Positions 43,807 through 50,347 of a stretch of DNA of 64,000 nucleotides are shown one piece after another (the stretch's first letter is position 1; every line of letters begins with the position of its first letter). The notes under the pieces were generated by a model. The model did no database searches. It was not told the DNA's origin and saw nothing but the letters and a program-made list of their open reading frames with translations. The position numbers and the translations under genes are program-made. The DNA comes from Caldilineaceae bacterium (GTDB taxonomy: Bacteria > Chloroflexota > Anaerolineae > Caldilineales > Caldilineaceae), in NCBI GenBank assembly GCA_028819675.1, contig JAPPKT010000026.1, forward strand, positions 8,958-72,957. The letters run 5' to 3'.

Positions 43807-44144
43807 TGGTGCTGAGCACTGCATTCACTTATGACACAGAGAAGTACGGCACCGGCGTCGAGGAGCTTGGCCGCACGACGCAGTACACCGTACCGGTTGT
43901 TGTGAAAAACAGTAGAATTCTGCGAACGCGGGCGAAGTTTGATCCGCCCTGGTCCTGCACGTTTGTAGTGGATGTAGATGATGAGCTGATCGACCAAAGC
44001 CAGCTGCTTGAGTGGTTGGACATTGCCGGCCGCCAAATTGGGCTCGGGGACTGGCGTCCGGAGAAAAGCGGTATGTTCGGCCGGTTCGCTGAATCGGATA
44101 TCGAAAGAGTTGACTCGGCCGAGGAACGGCATGGTATGGCATAG
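43518..44144 (+). CDS. protein with RAMP/Cas7-like motifs, third gene of HNH operon
   Basis: Product of 208 aa, GAGGAGG nine bases before the ATG. Starts MQYRITVSGVSPIIHHNG, resembling the first strand of Cas7/RAMP proteins. PAIPATAIRAAIEAGARKRK recalls the RAMP phrase IPGSS-[IL]-[KR]-[GA], and LLEWLDIAGRQIGLGDWRPE then KSGMFGRF recalls their glycine-rich loop. I believe similar proteins exist in phages and integrative elements without known function. The fold prediction is inference. It overlaps the HNH frame by 289 bp and is followed by a G-rich repetitive stretch and a strong terminator. Confidence 0.6.
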   Translation: MQYRITVSGVSPIIHHNGAAGLDTRSAVSREIATIAAKRGGNRTEPDDDRLRVLEAQRALWLDESGAPAIPATAIRAAIEAGARKRKQGPQVRGGLMVLSTAFTYDTEKYGTGVEELGRTTQYTVPVVVKNSRILRTRAKFDPPWSCTFVVDVDDELIDQSQLLEWLDIAGRQIGLGDWRPEKSGMFGRFAESDIERVDSAEERHGMA

Positions 44145-44296
44145 AAGGGCATGGAGATCGAGGCCTGGCTGGGTGCGGTTTGGCAAGGCAGGGCTTGGGA
44201 AGTAGAGCGAAACGCTCCGGGCACGGCTTGGCATGGTGGGGCAGGGAACGGCTCGTCTTGGCGTGGTAAAGCATGGCAGGTCCCGGCAAGGCTTAA
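44127..44296. repeat. GGCATGG-type low-complexity tract
   Basis: The units GGCATGG, GGCATAG, GGCAAGG, GGCTTGG and GGCATGGTGG recur irregularly about 15 times between the RAMP-like gene and its terminator. Almost all lie outside any gene, and the plus strand is strongly G over C. Confidence 0.65.
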
Positions 44297-44304
44297 GTAG
44301 CACC

Positions 44305-44339
44305 GAGAGGGGCAGGCATCATCGCCTGCCCCTCTCTTT
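44305..44339 (+). terminator. rho-independent terminator of the HNH operon
   Basis: GAGAGGGGCAGGC (44305-44317) and GCCTGCCCCTCTC (44324-44336) form a perfect 13-bp stem with loop ATCATC and a TTT tail. Confidence 0.9.
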
Positions 44340-44406
44340 ATGCAAAACTCAAGGACGCAAATTTCGGGTCGTCAGCCAAGTTGCATGCGGAGCCTGTGAC
44401 ATCGAC

Positions 44407-44676
44407 TCAGTTGATGACCTCGAACAGGTTGCGGGCGTGGCGATTGCCGGACGGTCCGAGCATGCGCATCAGGCTCGTGGGCGGCTTGTTCGTGAGGGGG
44501 CCCAGTTCCTCGAAACCAATGGTGGCGTTGATGTAGCTGCGCAGCACTATCTTGTCCGTATCCACGTCCCCTGCCAGCAGGCGCTCGACGCCTTCCTTCA
44601 GCAACCCTTCCCGAAATGCCGGGTCGCGTTCGGCGCGGATCTGCACGGTCTCTTTGAAGTCACGGGTGAGCGGCAT
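44407..44676 (-). CDS. HigA-type addiction module antidote (DNA-binding)
   Basis: Product of 89 aa with AAGGAGG before the ATG. FREGLLKEGVERLLAGDVDT is the family's N-terminal helix pair, followed by IGFEELGPLTNKPPTSLMRM and LGPSGN-x-x-ARNLFEVI, the family's HTH and ending (usual form SLMRMLSP-x-GNP-x-ARNLF-x-[IV]). These antidotes normally follow a RelE-like toxin gene. The only frame upstream (44753-44926) does not look like RelE, so the antitoxin seems to be an orphan. Confidence 0.88.
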   Translation of the reverse strand: MPLTRDFKETVQIRAERDPAFREGLLKEGVERLLAGDVDTDKIVLRSYINATIGFEELGPLTNKPPTSLMRMLGPSGNRHARNLFEVIN

Positions 44677-44752
44677 CTCTAATACCTCCTTCTGCTTGCG
44701 GCGCCTTTATGCCTGCCGTGCTCACACGTTACTTCCCTTTGGTTGCGGTTTG

Positions 44753-44926
44753 TCAATTCTGCGCTCGACCGCCTGAACGGATAGCGAATGCAGCATCGAA
44801 CAAATCGCCGACCTTTATGCAATCATGCAGGTCACCCGAAACGGTTATGTCGTGATGGGGCGTACCCTCCGCTTCAAACCAAACTCTCACCTCTACTTCA
44901 ATATCCGCTGTCGTAACCGGATCCGT
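44753..44926 (-). CDS. possible small protein upstream of the antidote
   Basis: A 57-codon frame reads TTADIEVEVRVWFEAEGTPH then HDITVSGDLHDCIKVGDLF and AFAIRSGG. The composition looks coding and AAAGGAG precedes it, but the only start at the right distance is ACG; GTG appears later without a ribosome site. It could be a gene with a rare start, or a decayed one. No resemblance to RelE toxins. Confidence 0.35.
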   Translation of the reverse strand, partial: TDPVTTADIEVEVRVWFEAEGTPHHDITVSGDLHDCIKVGDLFDAAFAIRSGGRAQN

Positions 44927-45047
44927 CTTTGCTCCTTTGATTTATGATAGCAAAGTCACTGTTTGCTTTTCCCTACACCATGGCACGCTTGAAAACCGGC
45001 CGCGCCTCCGCCCAGGACGCTGAACTTGTGGGGTTGTACACCGAGGA

Positions 45048-45284
45048 TTAGATCGGTGCACGATCAACCTCCTTCCTGAACTCTGGGTCATTCAAGTATC
45101 TCCTTAACCATCTGGCAACCGTACTTGCGTCTTTTCCGATCTCCTTCCCTATGGCCGCAAACGAAAGGGCCGGAGTCTCACTGGCCCGCATTTCCAGCGC
45201 CCTTCTTACGGTCCGGAAGTCGTACGGATGCTGATTCCTGGCCGGCCAGCGGGGTGCTGTCAGTTTGTTCAGCAAGGTGCTCAT
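45048..45284 (-). CDS. HTH DNA-binding protein
   Basis: Product of 78 aa; the ATG at 45284 follows GAGGAGAAAGAGG. Residues ~38-62 (LSFAAIGKEIGKDASTVARW) form a classical helix-turn-helix, and LRRYLNDPEFRKEVDRAP follows. Probably a small regulator of the neighbouring mobile or toxin-antitoxin genes. The frame runs further upstream to 45407, but that part crosses a CATACCACAC tandem repeat and is rejected. Confidence 0.65.
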   Translation of the reverse strand: MSTLLNKLTAPRWPARNQHPYDFRTVRRALEMRASETPALSFAAIGKEIGKDASTVARWLRRYLNDPEFRKEVDRAPI

Positions 45285-45454
45285 CCTCTTTCTCCTCTGG
45301 GTTACTTGCCATATCTCACTATACCACACCATACCACACCAAATTCTAGTAAAAAGAAGCAGGCTCCTCCTCAAATGGGTTGGCCAGGTCCGGCGAGATT
45401 CTCTCAAATTTATACTTTTTCGTGTAGTAAACCTAAACGGACCAACTATCCAGC

Positions 45455-45720
45455 CAACAAAGCTGCGCCACTGGCTTGCTCAAAGTCTGTCAGAGTCGAA
45501 GTTGGTGCCGTATGGCCCATCTCCGACGCAGGCAATCCGCCGCCTCTTACGCCAGCCACTTGGCGGCGCGCCCGGCCCCTTCCGAGCGTGTATAGACCTC
45601 GACCATTCTCGCCGTCTTCCAGCGCCCCTGCGCAGCGCCATCCCCACCCGGCCCGAATGCCCGGAAAAACCCCGCCCCAACCCCGCCGCGGCTGCGGCCG
45701 GCGTAGTAATCGGGGTTGTG
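45455..45720 (-). pseudogene. degraded 3' end of tyrosine recombinase gene
   Basis: DNA closely matches 50240-50520, the 3' end and downstream flank of the intact recombinase gene. The reading gives GFSGHSGRVGMA, then a ~40-bp deletion with frameshift, then QGRWKTARMVEVYTRSEGAG and a final RAAKWLA. The catalytic H-x-x-R and the terminal Tyr are kept as fossils, but the rest of the gene is missing. Confidence 0.8.
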
Positions 45721-45730
45721 TTCTGGTGTG

Positions 45731-46099
45731 TCAGGATGGGCATAATTCAAGACCCCGTGCAATGAGCGGACCCAAATCGATCTTGACCGATGGATCTTCC
45801 GGATCTGTTCGCCGAATCTGTTCGATGTCTGCAGCTCCGACGAATTGCGGTGCATGCACACCATTTACAGAGTACGTTATGCCTTCCAGAGGATCATGAA
45901 CGACTATCGCGCCTTTGGCACACTGAAATAACGGGAAACCGCGACGTTCAGCGCAATCACAATGCAGGTAACCCTTTTCGATTGTCAACGGCCACGCCAC
46001 GCCCATCTTCTCACGGTAAATGGTCTGGGTCGATCCAGTATTGGGCTCACATCCGGAAATCATCAGAACCAGAAACAGCAGGAAAGGAATACGTTTCAT
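45731..46099 (-). CDS. DUF2511-like lipoprotein
   Basis: Product of 122 aa starting [17 protein letters not shown], a lipobox with Cys at 17; upstream residues to 46141 are not part of the protein. The mature part has [22 protein letters not shown] and [13 protein letters not shown], the order and spacing seen in DUF2511 (YebY-like) proteins: WP-[FL]-T, L-x-C, Y-x-[LV]-N-G, then D-[LIV]-x-P-[LF]-I-x-x-[GA]-L-x-LC. Conserved cysteines suggest a disulphide. Exterior location; function of the family is not established. Confidence 0.65.
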   Translation of the reverse strand: MKRIPFLLFLVLMISGCEPNTGSTQTIYREKMGVAWPLTIEKGYLHCDCAERRGFPLFQCAKGAIVVHDPLEGITYSVNGVHAPQFVGAADIEQIRRTDPEDPSVKIDLGPLIARGLELCPS

Positions 46100-46247
46100 C
46101 TGTTTACCCCTCGGCATGGACAGGTGCGGCCGCACACTCACTAGGGCGCTATGCTGGCCGTCTCTAATGCGACGGGCACCCCCCTTCGTTCATGGTCAGA
46201 AAGCTCGCGAGTGTTCAAAGCATCGACAATTAGATGCATCTCGATTT

Positions 46248-46907
46248 TCAGTCCGCGTCGCGCGGAAGATAGTCGGGACCGCCAGGAAACATCCCTTGCG
46301 ATACGAACGCAATGGTGGACTTGTCTGTGATGCCAGGAATCTCCGCTGCAAGAGTAATCGTGCCTTCTTCTTGAGAAAACGTCACTTCGATCTCGCTCGA
46401 CAGGAATTCATGCGAAGTGTATTCGAGGCCATTATGTTCTGCAATGGCGCGACCGCATCTGTACAAGCCTCCTGTAACCATCGGCTCAGTCGGCCGGGCA
46501 AAGAGCACCTCTTCTCGATTCGGATCGTAGTAAGTGGCTTGAAACATATAGTCGAGATGACTCATCGGAGTGAGAGGATCTCCTTCAATGCTGACGAGAA
46601 CTATCCAATGATTCGCCTCAAGTCTGAAATGTCCTGGCTCGTGACTGTAATACCCCTCTTCGGGAAGTTCCCGAAGGTGAAATGTTGCGGACAGGATTTC
46701 GCCGTTCAACTCAGAACTCACGCCGATAATGTCGCCGGAGCCAAACACATTCTCGGAAACCTCCCCTTCCACCCTCTGACCCGGCGATATGGAGATGTAA
46801 CCTGGCGGGTACTGGCCGTAAATTGACCGATGATAAGGATTCGGTGGCAGGAACGGGCAGCCGTTCAACAGGACCACACACGCGCTAATCAGTAGCGCTT
46901 TCAACAT
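46248..46907 (-). CDS. single-module IPGIT-family lipoprotein, diverged
   Basis: Product of 219 aa, GGAGG before the ATG at 46907. Lipobox LLNGC, then ISPGQRVEGEV, VFGSGDIIGVSSELNGEILS, ATFHLRELPEEG, NHWIVLVSIEGDPLTP, and EIPGITDKSTIAFVSQGMF. The module is recognisable but lacks the DxDxD loop (SIEGD) and the final cysteine. It is the most distant copy and lies outside the main cluster, inside the recombinase-bounded segment. Confidence 0.65.
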   Translation of the reverse strand: MLKALLISACVVLLNGCPFLPPNPYHRSIYGQYPPGYISISPGQRVEGEVSENVFGSGDIIGVSSELNGEILSATFHLRELPEEGYYSHEPGHFRLEANHWIVLVSIEGDPLTPMSHLDYMFQATYYDPNREEVLFARPTEPMVTGGLYRCGRAIAEHNGLEYTSHEFLSSEIEVTFSQEEGTITLAAEIPGITDKSTIAFVSQGMFPGGPDYLPRDAD

Positions 46908-47027
46908 CACTGCCTCCTCTTACTTACCGGGGCCTTATGCTAGTTGGGAAAGGCCAAATTTTTGATTTTCAGATAGTCATCTGCACCCAAGAGGCGGTTG
47001 ACATAAATGCAGAGTGTATGTGTGTGA

Positions 47028-47190
47028 CCTGCCCCCGATGATTGTACCACCCGTTATGTTAGTCCGACCGGCACGGGGACAGGGTCGGCCGGCAAGAGGG
47101 CCTCAGGCGCCGGCGGCCGATAGCCTAGGGAGCTGTGTTGACGTCTGTATGCACAGATCTGACTAAGTCAACGATTGATGGGGGCGCCGC
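47028..47190 (-). mobile_element. IS3-family right-end remnant
   Basis: TGACCTGCCCCC at 47028 followed by TTATGTTAG at 47056-47064 matches the end at 1-157 in sequence and spacing. About 130 bp inward, the minus strand encodes SMRRPHQSLT and stop, like the C-terminus of IS3 OrfB (Y-N-x-x-RPH-x-[AS]-L). So a terminal scrap of an IS3 element remains and supplies the end of the neighbouring lipoprotein gene. Confidence 0.5.
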
Positions 47191-47585
47191 ATCGAGTAGG
47201 TAACGTCCTCCTTAACTTCAAGAAATCTGAACGGCACGCCAAAGAAGTACTTGTCGCCTTTGGATCTGGCTCCTAACTCGTCCATCATCCCGAGGACCGG
47301 CGGCTTCTGCCATTCACCGCCATGATAAATGATGATGAAGGCTCGTTCTTGACAAGCGCCACGCCTAACCATGCTCGCATCCCATATCAATCCTTCTTCC
47401 TGCATCTCTTCAAAGAAATCGTCATACTCGTCCATAATCTTTTGAACTTCATCCAATGACGGCATTTCCGAACATCTTACAGTCCAGAGGTCGCTGATCG
47501 TAATGCCATTGCAGGAGGCCAGGATAAGAACGACAGGCAAGACGACAACAACGATTCCAAATGGGAATGAGTTTACTCTAGACAC
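47163..47585 (-). CDS. hypothetical lipoprotein, C-terminus probably derived from an IS
   Basis: Product of 140 aa from a GTG with GGAGG upstream. Signal with lipobox LILASC, then CNGITISDLWTVRCSEMPSL and an acidic helix (EVQKIMDEYDDFFEEMQEEG) and a strand-rich part (ERAFIIIYHGGEW, KYFFGVPFRFLEV). The last ~10 residues (SMRRPHQSLT) look like the end of an IS3 transposase, so the original C-terminus may have been replaced. Function unknown. Confidence 0.6.
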   Translation of the reverse strand: MSRVNSFPFGIVVVVLPVVLILASCNGITISDLWTVRCSEMPSLDEVQKIMDEYDDFFEEMQEEGLIWDASMVRRGACQERAFIIIYHGGEWQKPPVLGMMDELGARSKGDKYFFGVPFRFLEVKEDVTYSMRRPHQSLT

Positions 47586-47612
47586 TTTGGTCCTCCGCGG
47601 ATCAAAATGAAG

Positions 47613-48515
47613 TCAGATGTTCTTCGTGTCTTTTCTCACACGCAGGTCGAAATAGTACAAAACATACGCAGTGGTATAGAACGGCACAGTGAAGATGAGC
47701 GCCAGAATCCCGATTGCACCATTGAGACCGTCCAGCAGTTCCTGATCCAGACCTGGAAGCAAGTCAGGTAATCCAAATGCCAGGAACACACTGAGCAGAC
47801 CCGTAAACAATCCGGAGATTACAGAAAAGAGCAAGAGATAGCCTACCGTCCGTAGGACAAAGCCTCTGCTCAGATCCCAACTTCGGCGCAGGGACTCTAT
47901 CGGCCCTGTTCCCTCCACCATGAGCGCGAAGTCGGACATCGACCAGCGAGCTGCCATATAGATGAAAACGATAAAATAAAGGACGCCGGCGAGACAAAAT
48001 CCCAACAGTCCTGGTATAGCCCTGTCGATCACGTTCATAACCGACTCTATCTGGCGTGCTTGCGCATCTATATCGTCGGGTGGAATCGATGCAGTGAAGG
48101 CGTCGCGAAATTCAGTAAGGGGAAAGTCAGTCGCGAGGAGTGTAATCGAGACTGGAACTGCCAGCACGATAGATATGCCGGCAAGTACAGCTAGCCCCGC
48201 CGCCGCCATGCCGAAGTAGACCAGCAAACGCCGCAGGCTGTTCTCAATGGCCGTTCTGATGACAAGCGGTCGCCCGTGCAACGATTCGACGCAGTGGGAA
48301 ATGATAGCAAGGGTTGCAACTGCTTGCACTGGCAGGAAGACGATGAGGAAGACTGTGCCTCCGGACACACCCCTTGCGAAGAAAAAGGCAACTGCTGCGA
48401 GTGGAATGTAGAGAATGGCGGTTGTGCGCAGAAAGATGCCGAAGTGGGTACCGTACATTCCGAGCGTGCGACCTATCAACTTGCCGACTGTAAGAGGTGT
48501 GGAGGGCATGAGCAT
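47613..48515 (-). CDS. multi-pass membrane protein, glycerophosphodiesterase membrane-domain-like
   Basis: Product of 300 aa; ATG at 48515 chosen because GGAG precedes it by six bases. Starts MLMPSTPLTVGKLIGRTLGM, followed by six to seven hydrophobic segments. The phrase ARWSMSDFALMVEGTGPIES then LRRSWDLSRGFVLRTVGYLL, and the end VLYYFDLRVRK, are typical of the GPDPase_memb/YciC-like group (P-x-x-A-L-x-x-S-W-x-L-x-x-G). Members are integral membrane proteins of unclear role. It ends 27 bp before the lipoprotein gene at 47585 and may be co-transcribed with it. Confidence 0.7.
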   Translation of the reverse strand: MLMPSTPLTVGKLIGRTLGMYGTHFGIFLRTTAILYIPLAAVAFFFARGVSGGTVFLIVFLPVQAVATLAIISHCVESLHGRPLVIRTAIENSLRRLLVYFGMAAAGLAVLAGISIVLAVPVSITLLATDFPLTEFRDAFTASIPPDDIDAQARQIESVMNVIDRAIPGLLGFCLAGVLYFIVFIYMAARWSMSDFALMVEGTGPIESLRRSWDLSRGFVLRTVGYLLLFSVISGLFTGLLSVFLAFGLPDLLPGLDQELLDGLNGAIGILALIFTVPFYTTAYVLYYFDLRVRKDTKNI

Positions 48516-48570
48516 TTTCCACTCCGTGGTCTGGCGATTGGGGCCAACCATATCCTGCCGCCGTTCTGAC

Positions 48571-49743
48571 TTAACCGGTGGAGGGGATATGTAGCTTGCG
48601 TCCTATGTAAGTCAAGTGCGGGTTCTGGATATCGAAGTCAATCACCGCCTGCTGGCAATTGCCCGCTTGCGGATCTTTGTCCGTGTGGACGTACGCCATT
48701 TCCGATATGCGCTGGCCGTCCTTGTTTTCGACCCAGAACCACCAATGCCCTTCCCGCGGTCCGGACGCCAGAAGAATGTGTGTGTACTGGCCGCCCTTCG
48801 CAGATCTCTTTCTTGCCACCACGTCCCCGTCCGGCTGCCAGCTGAAGGCCACCTGGTAGTCATTGACCGGATGGCCGTTCAACCGCACAGTGCCCTGCGC
48901 CCGTGTGCTGTCGGCATTGGCGTCGCAACGCACCACTTTTGCCAGGTTAACGAGGTTGTTCGACGATCTCAGATCCTGAACTGTTGCGCCGTAAACCTCT
49001 GCAATGCTGGCAAGGGTTTCGCCTGACCTGACAATGTGCCCAAAGACAACTTTGGTTCCCGCAGGCTTCCGAGGCAAGGGCTTGGCGGCTACGGGCTGCG
49101 GCGAAACCGGCAGCGGTGACAAAGGTATCTGCAGTTTACGTCCAACGTAGGTGAGCTCGGGGTTCTGAATGTCGAAATCGATCACTGCCCGCTGGCATTT
49201 TCCTTCATGCGGATATTTGTCCGTGTGGACATACGCCATTTCCGAGATGCGGGTGCCGGCGCTGTTTTCAATCCAGAACCACCAGTTCCCTTCGCGGGCG
49301 CCCCCGCCGAGAATGTGGCTGTACTGACCTCCCACCTGGCCGCCCCCGCCGGAAACTGCCCTGGCTACGACCGTCTCGTCCGGATTCCAGCTGAAAACGA
49401 CCCGAAAACCGTTAGCCGGCTGGCCATTCACCCGCACGGTGCCCCGTGCCTGTGTGCTGTCGGCATTGGGCGTGCAGCGCACCAGTTGGGCTCGGTTAAC
49501 GAGGTTATTGGCAGCCCTCAGGTCCTCGACCGAAATGCCGTATAGCGCTGCGATGTTGACAAGGGATTCGCCGGGTCTGACGATGTGGAAGTATGTTTGG
49601 CGGAGAGTTGGGCCCTCTGCGGGTGCTGCAAACACCGGCATGGGAACCATGAATAGCGAAAACAGGAGAACGAGAAGAGTGGCCATCGAAGCTCGTTGAG
49701 GCTGCCAAGTCGATCTGGCAGGCGAAATATCGGCAGGGCTCAT
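48571..49743 (-). CDS. exported protein with two LysM domains, each split by an inserted domain
   Basis: Product of 390 aa with GGAGG before the ATG and a signal peptide ending near VFA (residue ~39). It is an internal duplication. Repeat 1: YFHIVRPGESLVNIAALYGI then SVEDLRAANNLVN (51-83) is the first two thirds of a LysM; a ~105-residue insert follows (CTPNADSTQARGTVRVNG, WFWIENSAGTRISEMAYVH, CQRAVIDFDIQ); then LTYVGRKLQIP completes the LysM. Repeat 2 (234-387) repeats the layout. LysM binds GlcNAc in peptidoglycan or chitin. The insert has conserved Cys and Trp and looks like a beta-sandwich carried on a LysM base. An operator-like element lies 225 bp upstream. Confidence 0.8.
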   Translation of the reverse strand: MSPADISPARSTWQPQRASMATLLVLLFSLFMVPMPVFAAPAEGPTLRQTYFHIVRPGESLVNIAALYGISVEDLRAANNLVNRAQLVRCTPNADSTQARGTVRVNGQPANGFRVVFSWNPDETVVARAVSGGGGQVGGQYSHILGGGAREGNWWFWIENSAGTRISEMAYVHTDKYPHEGKCQRAVIDFDIQNPELTYVGRKLQIPLSPLPVSPQPVAAKPLPRKPAGTKVVFGHIVRSGETLASIAEVYGATVQDLRSSNNLVNLAKVVRCDANADSTRAQGTVRLNGHPVNDYQVAFSWQPDGDVVARKRSAKGGQYTHILLASGPREGHWWFWVENKDGQRISEMAYVHTDKDPQAGNCQQAVIDFDIQNPHLTYIGRKLHIPSTG

Positions 49744-50122
49744 GATATTCCTCCTTCGTGATTCAGTCCGGACTCTTGAGGATTCGTTTTTCGCTGTGAC
49801 TTGTAGTGACTTCCCTTTCGGTTCAGATCGCCGCGTGTACCGGTTCTATCGGGGAATCCTTACCGGGATATATGAAGGGGGGGCCCAGGACTGGACCCCG
49901 AAACGGGAAAAATTCGAAGGATAACAATAGAATACCAAGCCTCTACCGCATCTGTAGCGCATAAATATACCGAAATCGGCACATTGATGTACCAAAATCG
50001 GTACATCAGGCGGGAATATCTGGTTTAGCGACAGACAGCCGCCGGGGCCGGCACACTGCGCGTGCACCGGCATTGAGACTGTGTCGCAGCGTGCCAGATC
50101 ATTCGTGTAGTCATCCCTAACC
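49744..50122. other. intergenic region with iterated motif
   Basis: No gene is convincing. It contains the TACCGAAATCGG element at 49968-50007; the rest shows nothing recognisable. Confidence 0.5.
49968..50007. promoter_or_regulatory. iterated TACCGAAATCGG element, copy 1
   Basis: TACCGAAATCGGCAC-ATTGATG is followed by TACCAAAATCGGTAC-ATCAGG, a 22-bp iteration. It aligns over ~40 bp with 58906-58945 and lies 225 bp upstream of the LysM gene; the other copy lies 215 bp upstream of the gene starting at 58691. Confidence 0.5.
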
Positions 50123-50257
50123 TTAATCACTCCATCCCAATATACAACCCTCGACACCAACACTATGCACAAAGCAAGCCGCATCTGCAGCCGAAGGCTC
50201 CGGCGAGTGGCCGGGATACCTGGCCTGTACAGCCCGAACGGGCCAGCTGTCCGGCAG
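50123..50257 (-). pseudogene. remnant of HEPN gene, C-terminal part
   Basis: The minus strand reads LPDSWPV, then after a 12-residue deletion AVQARYPGHSPEPSAADAA, matching LPDSWPV...AVQARYPGEWPEPSAADAV of the intact HEPN gene at 41972. DNA identity is high (GCAGCCGAAGGCTCCGGC, AACGGGCCAGCTGTCCGGCA). It sits just beyond the 3' end of the recombinase gene. Confidence 0.75.
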
Positions 50258-50347
50258 GCGAGGCTGCGCCACTGGCCTGCTCAAGGTCTGTCAGAGGCGA
50301 AGTTGGCGCCGTATGGCCCATCTCCGACGCAGGCAATCCGCCGTCTC

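Noticed and set aside
49846..50184. Minus-strand 112-codon frame before the LysM gene.
   Set aside because: It begins in the out-of-frame HEPN remnant and crosses the iterated element; composition is not coding.
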